A stretch of DNA of 64,000 bases from Symsagittifera roscoffensis (lineage: Eukaryota; Xenacoelomorpha; Acoela; Convolutidae): assembly GCF_963678635.1 (NCBI RefSeq), contig NC_087070.1:34907109-34971108 (forward strand). The letters run 5' to 3'. Positions 36,201 through 51,200 of this stretch are shown piece after piece. Position 1 is the first letter of the stretch, and each line of letters opens with the position of its first letter. Both the position numbers and the translations under genes were made by a program. Under the pieces are notes generated by a model. That model made no database searches and was not told the DNA's origin. It saw only the letters and a program-made list of their open reading frames with translations.

Positions 36201-39200
36201 ATAAAAATACTAAAAACGTCATTACTCGAAAATTACAATAATTGAGTAGTCATATTTGAATGCCGATTTAAAACTCCTGAGAGTATCCTGGAAGCACCCA
36301 AGTTTGGATTTTTCTAATTTTGCGAAATTTTAAAATAAAGATCAACTGAAAATTTTGAAAAAAAAATCATGAAAAAACCTCATATCTCGAAAACTACAAG
36401 GATTTGAGCACTCACACTAAAAGGCAAGTTTTAAACCCAACCCCTTAGAGTACCCTGACAGCACTCAACTACAAGGTTAGGAATATCAAATTTCGAAAAA
36501 GAAAATTAACTTAAATTTTCTGAAACTTTTTTGAAAAAATCACAAAAACGTCATATATCTCGAAGACTACAAGATTTGAGCAGTCATATTTAGAAGAAAG
36601 ATTCGCAACCCCTTAAAGCACTCTGACAGCACCTAACTACAGGTTAGGAATTTGAAAAATTGAAGAAAAACATCACATTATTTTTTGAAAACATCACAAA
36701 AAAAGTAATATCTCGAAAACTAAAAGCATTTAAGCAGTCGCATTCGGACGCAACATTTGCAACTCCTGAGAGTACCCTCACAGTACCCAACGACATGGCT
36801 GAAAATTCATATTACCTGAAACTTTTTAAATTTACGTTTTCCGGAAATTTTCTAATAAAAACACTAAAAACGTCATTACTCGAAAACTACAATAATTGAG
36901 TAGTCATATTTGGATGCCGATTTAAAACTCCTGAGAGTATCCTGGAAGCACCCAAGTTTGGATTTTTCTAATTTTGCGAAATTTTAAAATAAAGATCAAC
37001 TGAAAATTTTGAAAAAAAATCATGAAAAAACCTCATATCTCGAAAACTACAAGGATTTGAGCACTCACACTAAAAGGCAAGTTTTAAACCCAACCCCTTA
37101 GAGTACCCTGACAGCACTCAACTACAAGGTTAGGAATATCAAATTTCGAAAAAGAAAATTAACTTAAATTTTCTGAAACTTTTTTGAAAAAATCACAAAA
37201 ACGTCATATATCTCGAAGACTACAAGATTTGAGCAGTCATATTTAGAAGAAAGATTCGCAACCCCTTAAAGCACTCTGACAGCACCTAACTACAGGTTAG
37301 GAATTTGAAAAATTGAAGAAAAACATCACATTATTTTTTGAAAACATCACAAAAAAAGTAATATCTCGAAAACTAAAAGCATTTAAGCAGTCGCATTCGG
37401 ACGCAACATTTGCAACTCCTGGGAGTACCCTCACAGTACCCAACGACATGGCTGAAAATTCATATTACCTGAAACTTTTTAAATTTACGTTTTCCGGAAA
37501 TTTTCTAATAAAAACACTAAAAACGTCATTACTCGAAAATTACAATAATTGAGTAGTCATATTTGGATGCCAATTTAAAACTCCTGAGAGTATCCTGGAA
37601 GCACCCAAGTTGGGATTTTTCTAATTTTGCGAAATTTTAAAATAAAGATCAACTGAAAATTTTGAAAAAAAAATCATGAAAAAACCTCATATCTCGAAAA
37701 CTACAAGGATTTGAGCACTCACACTAAAAGGCAAGTTTTAAACCCAACCCCTTAGAGTACCCTGACAGCACTCAACTACAAGGTTAGGAATATCAAATTT
37801 CGAAAAAGAAAATTAATTTAAATTTTCTGAAACTTTTTTGAAAAAATCACAAAAACGTCATATATCTCGAAGACTACAAGATTCGAGCAGTCATATTTAG
37901 AAGAAAGATTCGCAACCCCTTAAAGCACTCTGACAGCACCTAACTACAGGTTAGGAATTTGAAAAATTGAAGAAAAACATCACATTATTTTTTGAAAACA
38001 TCACAAAAAAAGTTATATCTCGAAAACTACAAATATTTAAGCTGTTATATTTGGAGGCAAGTTTCGCAATCCTTGAGAGTACTCTGAAAGCACCCAACTA
38101 CAAGTTTGGGAACTTCAAGTTTTGAAAATTATCTTGAAATTTGAGTTTTCTGAAAATTTTTGAAAAAATCACAAAAATCGTCATAACTCGTATACTAAAC
38201 TGATTTGGGCATTCATAATTGGAAGCCGAATTCGCAACTCCTTGAGAAATTCTGACAACATCCCACTATTATGCTGCTTATTTTAAACTCGGTGAAATAA
38301 AAATTAAATTCGAAGTGGAAAATCAACAAAAAAAATCTTAACTATTGCTATATACGATATAGCTTGAACGTGAAAAAATCCTTTAATTAAACATGCAAAA
38401 ATAATACGCCGAAAAAGCTTAAACGTGGCGAGATAGTGTAGACCGCATTTAAATATATAATAGATTGAGCGTGACCAAATTTTAAGACTTCGCCTGAAAA
38501 CAAATTACAAAAAAAAATCATCAAGACCTATATAATAGTACTCACTGCGTTCATTACTCTAAATAAAGCCGAGCAGAATTAGATTTTAAATAAGGTCTGA
38601 AAAATCATTAGACTGAAGAAGGATGAAATTCAGACAAGTTCTTCGAATGGACCATTCAGGTAGCCCCGAATGCGCTTTAATAAAACGGGTATAGCTATAT
38701 CAAATGCAGTTCAATTGACGCTTTGCGTCGAAAGAGTAGACTGATCATAAAAGAAACCGCTGGCGATCTCGCTTGTTAAACATCGCCAAGAATCACACAG
38801 TAACAGAACAAGGAAACCAAAAAAACTGCTGAAAACCTTTCGAATTTCATAGAACTAATTACATCGCCAAATAATCCTTCCAATTTATTACAATTTTTAT
38901 GATTGACTCTGATTTGCTGTTAAAGAGACATCTCCAACGCCATTTCACCTTTGGAAGACATATGAAATAAGTACATAAAAGCAAATCAGACTTCAGAAAA
39001 TTCAAAAGTACACCGAGAAGTCAATTAAAATGTTTAGTGTTAAAAAAAAAGAAAACCACATGACCTAAATAAGTTAATAAACACCTCGTTCATTAACACA
39101 ATACATCGGCCAAGTTTGACAAAAACATCGACAATCTAATATTTGCAACAATAATTAACTGGCGTATGAAACAAAAAGAAGAAAGTTCTAAGAGCAGAAA

Positions 39201-42200
39201 GGGTTTAAGAGCACAAGCACTGATTTGTACGGGCTATTTGATAAAGTAACTATTCCAATCGTCAACACCACCAAACATAGTCAACTGCCAGTTAGAAAAA
39301 AGTAATGAACGCAAGGAAACTAACAAAAATGACTTGTTTTTTCAAAAATCTTCAATTTTTAAATTTCGAAGAAAAAATAGATAGCCTTAAAGCTCCTTGA
39401 ATTTTTTAACCAAACTATGAAGGACACTTTTTTGTTAAAAATAACCCAATTTGAGAAAACTAGATCAATAGGTAAAACTTCTGTTTCGCTGGGAAATCTG
39501 ATAATTAATTTCCATTTTCGAAATTGGAAGTTGATCACGTTTTTGTGACCTTTACACCTTTGCTGTTCGATAGTAGAGTTTGCCTTGCTTGTAACAATGG
39601 AAACGCACTGAACTTTTAAAAAATCACAAGTCAAACCGCGACAAATCATAAGTCAAACAGCAAAGGTGACCTTAACACCTTTGCTGTTCGATAGTAGAGT
39701 TTGCCTTCCTTTTAACAATGGAAATGCACTGAACTTTTAAAAAATCACAAGTCAAACCGCGACAAATCATAAGTCAAACAGCAAAGGTGACCTTTACACC
39801 TTTGCTGTTCGATAGTAGAGTTTGCCTTCCTTTTAAAACCGCGAAAAATCACAACTGAGCGTGAACAAATTTTGAGACTTTTCCCTGTAAATAAAAAATC
39901 ACCAAGACCTATATAAGAGTACTCACTACGTTCACTACTCATAAAGAAACTAATCAATTATATATGAATTGAGTTATTTCATCTGGATAAAAAATATTGA
40001 TCAAACTACTCAGACTATCCATAATATATTCGCGTCTTTGGTAATACTGAATTTGTTTTACCGATTAGCTAGTAAAAGTTTTTTTTTCAACTCCTGGAAC
40101 TTTTTGCTTACTGCTCAGCCGCGAATTGAGATGCATAGATCTGAATCCTGTCATCGTTCGACAGTTTTGGGTATTAGCATTGTTAGTCAACAGACAGTTG
40201 GAAAAGAGTCAATGAATACAGAGAAACAAGAAAAACATATTGACTTGTTTTTTCGAAAAAATCTTAACTTTCGCCCTTCAAAAAAATAGATGGCCTTCAC
40301 TCTCTTAGAACAATTTATGATTGGCAATTATTTAATAAAATTAACCAAATTTGAGAAAACTGTAACAATAGGTCAAGTTTTTATCAAATTAACTACCACT
40401 TTCGACACTAGAAGTCAATTTCGTGACCTTTTAACTTTCATTGTTCGCTTGTGAATTTTACCTTCCTTTAAACAAAGGAAATGAACTGAACTTACAAAAA
40501 AAATCAAAACTCAATTCACAAAAAAGTACACTTGAGCCTGAACAAAATTTAGAACTTTCCCTGTCGAAAAAATCGAAAAAAAATCATCGCTACCTATTGT
40601 AAGAGTCTAAATTACGTTTATCGACTCCTAATAACTGCAAATAAAACTCTATTTTGATTTCTGACCGATAAGCTGAATGCACCAGTAATATATACAAAGT
40701 ATAATCTGTAGCCTTAGCTCATTTTTTCAAGTCAATGTAAGCAGAGGAAACGCATTTCACCAAGACTGAACACACACAGTTAACAGGAGATAATCATCAG
40801 GATAACTACAAGTTATCATAGTAACTGTTGATATTAAAAGGAATTCAACTCACCCCTCGGCTACCGCCATCACATGGTATGTTCCAGGCACCAGCAATCG
40901 GAAGAAACTGCCGCCCTTCACAGACACAACATCATGCTCAATTTCACGCACTCTGATTTCGGCACCTGAACAGAACACTTTTCTCTTTACTGCTATAGTT
41001 TTAGAAATAATTGAGAGAAAATTTTGGCATAAAATACCATCATTTATTCAAAAATAATTAGCTTAACAAGATGATGCAACTTTTTCAGCAATTTTCCATC
41101 TTAAAAAGTTCAAATGCTTATTTTGATGATACTTACTTAAAATTTTATTTAGGGTCAGAAATATTTTAAGAAGTTTGAAACAACAAAAGAGTACTGTGCC
41201 TGCTGACCTTTGACTCCTGAAGAATTCTTAGCATCCACAACTCTTCCTCGGATTCCCATTGTGGATGCCTGGCGAATGTAGTGCAACAGAGACTGTTTAT
41301 TACTGTCCCAGTAGTACTGCAGTTTGCTGTGGAGGGGATACTTGCACACTCCTAGTTCAACTGTGATTTCGAATGCATTCGACATGAAGTAGTTGTAGTC
41401 CTGCATTCCGTCTGAAACTCACGATAGTCAGTCAAACAGTTCAGAGAAACTAGCTTTGAATATAATTTAAGCTTTTAACAGACAGTCCCGGTTGGTTCTT
41501 TCAGTTCTGAAGACCATCTTCCAGTGATGAGAGCCGTCTTTCAGTTCTCACAAAGCATGACAATTCAGTCTTCTGTCCTATGATACTCTTTTTAACAAGA
41601 TCAGTGAATCAAAATTAACTCACCAAGCACTTCGTACCAATGGGCTCCATTGACCACTCCTCTGTCAAAGGAGTCCTCTACATGTCCACAGATGGCATCC
41701 AGATGCGGACTCTCCAGGCGCATGATTGGATTCATGTCAGCATAAAGTCGACTGATACTGCGGAACACTGCATCGTCCGGACAGGCAGCGTAGTCTGCAA
41801 AAAAAATAAAAACATTTCTTGTCAAACTTTAGATGTCAAACACGCGAAAACATCAGCTATTTAGAAAGGACCTTATTTTTCAAATTTGACGACTGATATT
41901 TTTTAGTTAAAATATTGACAATATTACAAACATCACCCGCAAACGAAGAACAAAAAATTTCAAAAAAATGCCCATCATACAGTTTATCGAACTATTTCTC
42001 TGCATCTCAAGGAAGTGAATTAGCAAGGATTCGAAAACAACTCGATAAATTTATATGAAACAGCAACTACTCACTCTGATCTCCAATTTTCACTCCGTTG
42101 TATGCCGCATCGTAGGGGTAATTTGCAACCAAAGCTCCCCCGTGAAAATTAGCCGACAACACAAACTGTCTGTTTCTGATAAAGTCGGCCAGCGCTTTCG

Positions 42201-45200
42201 TCTCCGGCTGGTAATAGCTCTCGAACTGATTTGATATTTTCTCGAGCGGGTCACCTTGCCTCATGATTTTGAAATTTCGATTCAGGTCTACATTGGCATT
42301 GTTCGTACGACCTGGAAAACGTTGATTATGAAACTATTTTTCAACTATTTCTTAGAGTGAAAAAACTCTTCATCTCGATAAAAAGAAAAGAACATTTTCT
42401 TTGAATTGAAAAGAAAATGGAATATGACAAAATCATCAGAAGTATTCGAAAACCGACAATAAACAGAGTTTTGTTCTTTTTTTTTTCAATTTTATATCAC
42501 CTGGAAGCTCTTTGGATTTCAATAATCATTAAATTGGACAATTTGTTGGTTATACTAACCCAATTTGAGACACAGAGCGGAAGCGATACAAGATAAACAT
42601 AACATGTCAAACTAGATGACAATAAATGAGACATAAGAAAAAAAATATCGAGAATAAATTGAATCTACCTATTTAGAATCAACCAATCTTTGTCTCTATT
42701 TGCCTTGATTAAAATAAATTTTCAGAAAGACATCTCAAAGTAGAAAATTGAATATTGAATTATGATTGCAACAAAGCTTACGAAGCGGTATCAAAGCCGA
42801 CAATTCTTGAGCAAAAACCCGTAGACCCGCAAAAAATTGATTTCATAGAAAACTTAAAAGCGCAAAAAAATGTATCAGCGCCCCCTCATAAAATTCACAC
42901 AAGAATAAGAAACTAGTGTAGCTCATCAAACAAGGCAAATTGAGGTCACTACGCTAACAAATCAACCGAAAAGTTTCAATATATAACCAACATCATTAAA
43001 AAAAACCAAATCGAAGAGGTATTTGAAAATCAGACATTCAAATTATGCCTGTCAGTTGACGAAAACACAGATTTGAGAAAAACGATTCAGTGATTCTGTT
43101 AGACCAATCATTTACATGAAAAAAATGCTCCAATTTGATAACGCTTGCTAATCGCGAGCATAATAATTCCTAGGCAGATGATTCGAAGAAGCATGAACTC
43201 TTATCGAAAACTTTTCAAAACAAGTACAAATCGGCAAAAAATCTTGAAATTCAATTACCTCTAGCATTCAAACATTACAAATGGCATACAGAATGCTAGA
43301 AGAAAGATGAAATTTCAAAAAGTCAGGAACAAAGCCGACAAAATTAAACAAACAGATGATGGTCCAAAAACATGAATAAAGCTTCCGGGTAAGAAAAAAA
43401 CAGTCCCGGCCGAACACAAACTCCAAACAGTTGGTTTCTGAAACAAGAGCGCTATATCTACGCTAGATGCTCTGAATGAGTGTCTGAAATTCTTATACAG
43501 CAAGTTGAAAGTAAAAACAAAAAAAATCAGCAAGACCTATATAAGAGTCTTCACTACGTTCATTACTCTTAAAAGAAAAAACTGAAGTATTATAGACCTT
43601 AAGAAAAGTGCCATAGACCAGACCAGAGACAGACAAGTGGGCTTGGAAAACTGATGCATTGTGGCGCTTTGGTAGTGAAGGTGCTCAGCAATCATATGAC
43701 AGCGGGTTTAAATAGCCGGCGAGTTGCACATTGCGATGTGTCTCTTGCCAGTACGTCAATAGCTCACTTAACTTTAAATAATTACCCTCAGGGTTCGGCC
43801 TCTGGCTGGTTAATTAAAAAAATAACGTTCCATGCACATAAAAAAAATTCCACATAAAATTTCCGCATTTCAAAACTGCTACACGTAATGTAGTTCACAT
43901 TTCGGCTCTTCTCCAAATCGCTCGCGCCCCACTTTTCGAATTTAAAAAATAAAATTTTATAATGTGTTAGTAGTTAGTTGGCCTCTGGATAACTTTTAAA
44001 AATTTAACCTTTAACTCCGCAGCACTCGCCCTCCTTCGCCTGTGCAAATCCGTCTGGGTTCATGGTGGGCACAATCCAAATGTCGTGACTATCTACCAAC
44101 TGTTTGATGGTTGAGTTGCTGTAGTATCCCTCACACAAGTACTCCACAAAACTCAGCATCAGCTCACGACCCACAACTGCAAACAACAGATGAAAACTAG
44201 AAGTGTTTCAACAAACATGGACAACCAGTGCTCCGAATGTTTTCTTATGACCTCAATGGAAGCAGGAAAAAATTAAGAGTTGTAGCCAAGTGATCTTGAT
44301 ATAATATACGTATCTTTTTGAAAAAAGTTCAATGCTGAAAGAATTATTTAAAAAACACCAGTGGTAATTCTAATGGCGTCTTTAACATCGAGATCGAAGC
44401 AAAGATGCATTTGATAGTGTTAAGGATAGTTAGAACAGTGTGATAGCACTTTTAAAAAAAATTCAGAATCTTTTTTGTTTTAAGTTTTTTAAACAGAGGC
44501 AAAACAAAGCTTTGATCCGGTGGTAGATCAGTAAAACGATTTATCAGTTAACCGAAAACGTATTTATAAATATATAAAATGAAACGAAAGCCACTAAGTT
44601 AAAAAAAAAACTGACAACTCCGAAAAACCAGTTACAAAATTTTATTATTCTGTCTCGAATCCGGCGTGAAATACATATTCCGAACTAATTATTAAACCAA
44701 AAGAAAAAAATATACTCAGATTTGATAACGCTCGCCAATCGCGAGCGTATAATAATTCACCCAATTTAAGAGATCCCGCTAAATCAAAATTCGTAAATAT
44801 GAATATTAAACTTCACTTTTAAAACTATAAGTTCAATTGCGTTTTTTCCACCAGCTGAACTCTTGTTGAGAGCGTAGCTTGAAGATGCCAATTTTAACTT
44901 CAGTCTAAATATAGCCAACAGTCAGTAGAAACAGTGTCAATGAACTCAAGATAACGGGAAAAAATGAACGAATTTATTACTGATTTTTAAAACATATCAC
45001 GTTAGAGCTCTTTAAACTTCAAGCCTTTTTCATGATTGACACTATTTTCCACACAAATCAATTAGAAAGAAAAACTGCCAATTTTTTAATCCGCTAGAAA
45101 TTTTTTTAAGTTCAATTGAAAACTATAAATCAATCAGGTTTATATCAATTCGATATCTCCCTTACTTAATTGGAGAGTGAAATTTGACCGTCTTCCAGCT

Positions 45201-48200
45201 AGTTAGATTGAATTTAATTTCAAAATCAGAGAGCAAAAAATCACATCTGAGCGTACACATATTGATAGAATTTTTTTGAAAAAAAAAAAATGACCAAAAA
45301 AGTGAAACCCAGTTTGTTGATGGAGAACACGAAAAACCCCTTGAAAAATAAACTTAACGAGTTAATTGATTTTAGCAAGTATTAAAACAAATGGGAATGA
45401 CTGCACTCGAACTATAAATCTACTACAATACAATCAAGTTGAAATCGCCAAAAAAAACTAAACGTCGGTGGTATATAAACAAGCCAAAAATACGTAATTG
45501 TTCAACAATAGATATCTAAAAATTATGCAACAGTTGCAAAAGTCTTGCAAATTTCACTGATATGACGTAACTTTTCGGATGCCGCATTTTAAAAACTTGA
45601 ACGCATTATTAAAAAATTTATTGTCTCAATTCCTTGCGTAGAAGAGTTTGTCTAGGGCTAGAAAATTGATACAAAAAACCAGACTAAATAAAAACGAAAG
45701 CAATTTTTCAAATAAGAGCTTTCTCAACAAACGTGAATCTACAGCTTTCTTTGGTGAATATTCAAATGAACATGTTCTCTCAAAGTCAAAAATCTTTCCA
45801 AAATTGAAATTAAGGAATACTTCATTTCCCTAGAGCAACATATCCCTTTTTCAATTCTATCAAATTATGGAGAAAAATTTGACACAGGGAAAATTAATCA
45901 AATTTGATGGTAGTCTGTTATTTGCGTAAAAGTTCCAGCCGAAAAAAAAAACGAATTCCTGGGGGCCTGGCTTACTAACAAATAATGATTATTATAACTG
46001 TAATGAGCATCGCATGAGAGCATACATACATAACATGCATCAGCAGCCGGCAACTTTTCACAATGTTGAACCTTGTTTTCTACCTATATAATAAACGGGG
46101 GTTATTTTCATGCTAAAAGATCCGAAGTGAGGAAAATTTCAAACCAATTAAAACCCTTGGAATAATCCAAAATGTCCTTGTCTAATTGTAACGCTATTTT
46201 TTAAATTATCTTCGAAAAAAAACAAGCAAAAAGGGCGAAAGACCACTGGAAAATGAAGCAGGTTTGAAAATGAAATTTGACAAAAACAATAACCACGTGA
46301 TTTAAACAGCCTAGATCTTGATTACGTACACGTTTCTTTAACCAAATTGATCATGAAACGAGTCTGATTCTCGAAGAAAAACCAAAATGGATGGGCTTTG
46401 ACATCAAAAAAATGCCAAAGAATTGATCAAACCTAGCTTATACTATTTGAAATAGCCAACACGAAATTTTAATATATAAATATGCGATTTCTGTTTTAAA
46501 AAATAGACTCCCAATAAAACGTTGCGCAACTGATATAACAATTGATTTTTATTACAACTGATTGAAATAATTTTCTGCAAAAAGGCGCTCTAAGTTGATG
46601 AGATCTCTCCTCTCATTGTCATGTATAAGAATACGACCGACATAAATGCTTTATGGTTTTCTTTTTCTTGAGAAAGTTAATAGGATCGTGATAGTAATGA
46701 AATGGCTGAACTTCATTTTCTCGAGAATGGAGAGCGTATACTTAAGACGATTTAATATTGTTTTCCTATGAACCAGCTGTACTAAATGAGCTGTCGTGTA
46801 GTCGAATGCTATATTAGTCGAATGCTTTTTTGCTAAGGTATGTTAAACGTATTGAATAAACTTGTGGCTGTTTCCCGTTGGAAGCGAAGTGAACCTTTAA
46901 GAATCTAGGGAAACGAGAGTGCGAGAGGTTGCTAAAAAGAAATCGAAGAAATGATTGAACCGTATGACATCTCGCAGAAAAACCTCAATACCATGTAAAC
47001 GACAGGAGAAACTAACGTATAACGCACCTCCGGTAAACTTCACATATTTTGGAAATAGCATCTGCATCTTTTGAGTGTACTCTGACAGCACTCAATTACA
47101 GGGTTGGTAATTTCAAATTTTGAGAAACTTTTTATGAAAAATTTCTTTTCGAAAAACCATTAAAACCGCCATATCTCGAAAACTGCGGAAATCTGAGCAG
47201 CCATACCTGCAGGAAAGATTCCTAACTACTAAGATTGTTCTGACCCCCAACTACAGGGCTGGTAATTTCAAATTTAAAATTTCCTGAATATTTTTTTTTT
47301 GAAAAAATCACAAAAAACACGAAAAAATCACAAAAAAACACATATCTCGAAAATTACAAAGATTTGAGCACTCATATTTGGAGTCAAAATTCTCAAGTCA
47401 TGGCAGTGCCGTGAAAAAGACTCACCATAGAGATGGAAATTTCAAATTTTGTGATGTTTTTTAAGATCTTTGAACAATTTGTATTAAAAAAAAAGACATA
47501 AAAAACCTCATATCCCGAAAACTAAGAGCATTTGAGCAGTCGTACTTGGATGAAAGATTTGCAAGTTGGAACTCCTAAGAGTACCCTCACAGTACCCTAC
47601 TACAGGGTTGCAAATTTCAAATCTTCTGAATTCTTAAAATCTATGTTTTCTTAAAAATTACAAAGTAAACTTAAAACATGTCAAATCTCGAAAACTAGAA
47701 GGATTTGAGCAGTCATATTGTCAGGAAAGATTCGCAATCCTAGAGAACACTCTCATAGCACCCAACTACAGGGTTGGAAATTTCAATTTTAATGAAATTT
47801 TTGTAATTCGAGTTTTCAGAAAATTTTGAAAAAATCACCAAATCGTCGCATCTCATACACTAAAACGTTTTGGGCATTCATAATTGGAGGCCGAATTCGC
47901 AACTCCTTGGGAAACCCTGACAGCTTCCCATCATTTCACTGCTTATTTTAAGCTCGGTTAAACAAATTCTGAATTCAAGCTGGAAAATCGAAAAAAAAAA
48001 TTCTTAATCATTGCAATATACGATATAGCTTAACCGTGAAAAAACTCTTTCGTTGAACATGCAAAAATAATACGCTGAAAAGCTTAAACGTGCCGAGATA
48101 GTTAAGACCGCATTTAAATATATAACAGATAATAAATACATAGACATATAGATAGATAGATAGTTGAATGAAAACCTTTTTCAGAAAAAAATTCATGCAA

Positions 48201-51200
48201 ATGACGCTATATAAAGCAACTGAGTCGAATTACCAGCTGAATTTTATTACCAGCTGAATTTTTACAGTAAAAATCCTAGATAGTAGCTTCGCAACACTTG
48301 CGGTACTACAAAAATATTGCATAACAAGATAGTGAAAAGGAAAAGAAACGAAGTCGATTTTTTGAAAAATTAAGTTGAAATAATTACTTGATAAAAGTCG
48401 AAAAACTATACTTTCAAAACTTTCACACCTTTGTCTCAGATGTTGTTCATAAACAGTCTAGAATTGTATCGAAAAAGTTTAACCGAGCGGCAACTAAGGC
48501 GACAAAAATAGAGTAGAACCCTGCTAAGCATAAAATTAACTGTTGCCATATCAAGTTTCAAGCTGAACGTTTCTACGACCCATCCCTCCAAAAAATAATA
48601 ATAATAAAAATTATGTTGCCTTCAAAACAAAAGTTGGCTAAATTGATACAACATCAGCTGAAAACGCTAGCAGAAAAAAAATAGAAAATTGAAAAACTCT
48701 TCAAAACAGAAATTTACAAAACATAGACAACTGATAGTTGGAAAAAAGTAATGAACGCAAGGAAACTGAAAAAAACTGACTTGTTTTCTGAAAAACCTTC
48801 AACTTTCTAATTTCGAAGATGGCCTCAAAGCTCTTTGAATTTGTAGAAAAATTTATGATTGACAATTTTTTGATAAAATTAAACCAATTTTATAGAACTG
48901 GATCAATAAGCAATACTTTTATTTCGATGGGGAACCTGATTATTGATTTCCATTTTCGAAATTAGAAGTCGATCGAGTTTTTCATGACCTTTACATTTTT
49001 GCTGTTCGATAGTGCAGTCTGCCTTCCTTTTAACAAAACAAGTGAACAAAAAAAAATCAAAAGTCTAACCGCGAAAAATCAAAATTGAGCGTGAAAAATC
49101 AAAAAACAGGCTAATTTAAGACTTTTTCCTGAAAAAAAAACAGCAAGACCTATATAAGAGTACTCACTACGTTCATTACTATTAACTACTAAACAACTTT
49201 CAATTTTAGTATTAACTGTGAAAATTCAAATAAAACCCATCTTTTGAAATTTAGGTTGCTGCATAAGTGCAAAAGCGTACCAGATAAAAAATTCATTAAA
49301 AAAACAAAAATGAGCCGATTGAAAATAGGACAGAAATCACGAGTCCCCAAAAAACATGTTTACTACCCACGATGAGTTGAAAAAATGTTTTAAATGAATT
49401 TTCAAGACATTAAGAAATGTTGTTAACGGGAAAAAAACTACTTCCCAATTAGAAGTACACTTGCACCCGCAAGTGAAAAAAAACTGCAAAAAATATACAT
49501 CTGAGATCATAAATCTTGAACCCTGATAAGAAAAACTAATTTCGAATACAGGGAATTTTTAAATGCAATGATGCTCAAATTATTGTGTTGGTGAAGCATT
49601 TACGACTACCGTTCGAGTCCTTTAAACAATTTGTTCACGGGAAAATGTCTAGCACCCGGTTACAAACCACTTGCTATCGCAACTGTAAGAAACGGGAAAA
49701 TCAGATTTAAAAACGCAAATGTATGAAATCATTTCTATCTATTCTTGTGACTGAGGTCAATGAAAAAAAAACACAAAAATAGTATATAACATATTTTATT
49801 TATTTTAAAAACCCCTGGAAACTCGATTACCCTACACCATTTAACAAAAAATTGAAAGAAATTATAATTATGATTGAAATCGCTTAAAACGCCACAAGAC
49901 CCTAATAAGAGAAAAATCACTTGGTTCATAAACACTGAATTTAAATTGTCCATAACGTAAATCATCTGACGATTGTCCACAATTTTTAAACATTCTAAGC
50001 CTTGTACTTATATTAGACCATATTTTACCAATATACTGTACCAATACAAGAGTTCATATTGAGATTTAATTATTTTGATATGTCAAAAAAATTGTTTAAA
50101 TTTAGAATGTTTTTTTAAAACTTCGATTACCATTCTTGACTAACTTTCCTATACAAAATTCTGGAAAATTTCAAGTTTCTTACGTAATCCAAAATTACAT
50201 GACAAAAAAATTAACCAATCACAAAAAGAATTACTTTTAAAACGGAAATACATTAAAATGTTATTATAAAATTAATGACAATGCTCGTCATAGACATCAA
50301 TAAATAATAATGCTCGAAGTGCTACCTTCATTGCCGTGCATATTGGCCACGTATTTCACAGCCGGTTCATCCAACTCCACATCTTCATCTGGGTTGTCAC
50401 TCACTCTCACTGCCAGGATAGCCCTGCCCATCCCACTCAGTCCGAGCAGGTGCACACGCACTAATTCAGGGAAGTCAGTCTGGTATTTGTAGAGCAGCTT
50501 CTCCAGCTGGTCCTGAGCAGAAGTGAAGATTAACTTAATTGAAAACTAGTTTTCAAGAAGGGAACACACTCGATTCATTTTTACACAAGGAATTTGCGCC
50601 CATAAGGGATTCGACTCCCTCGCCAACCAAAGGTTCCCCCTTTGGCTTTCATTTTGACATCTTTTTCGGTCGACCTGCCCAAAAATTGTTTCGAAGTCGC
50701 CTTCAGCGTCAATTTATACCAAATGTGAAAAGTAGCGCTGGATAAGAAACGCAATTTTTTGGACAAAATGTTTCAAAAAGTGCCCAAAAACGGAATTTTT
50801 GACCTGTTTTTGTCAAACAATTGCCTGCGTCGCAAAAATTGTCAAAACAGGGTCTTCATAATGTTCTGGCAGCGCTCGGAAAATCAGTTTGGTCGACCTA
50901 AAAAAAGTCGACAAAAATTTCGAACATAATTAGAAAATCAGCCTCCCCCCTCAAGAAAATCCTAGATCCGCCCCTGACATTTACATATGTTGTATCATTA
51001 ACTATACACATACAAAGACAATTAGTGACCTAAATTGTTGAACTTTACCTAAATGTTGAACTATTTTAATCAACACTCTTTTAAAATCAATCATGATAAA
51101 ACTGAATTTATTGTTTTTGGTAATAATTTAAAAAGACAAGATACAATTCAAATTGGTGATCAAATTATAAAGGAGGCTAATGAAGTTGAATAGTTAGGCG

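Noticed and set aside
34040-37552. Six near-identical 71-81 residue open frames
   Set aside because: They fall at the same place in each 653-bp satellite unit and simply reflect the tandem repeat; no start context, domain or splice signal supports them.
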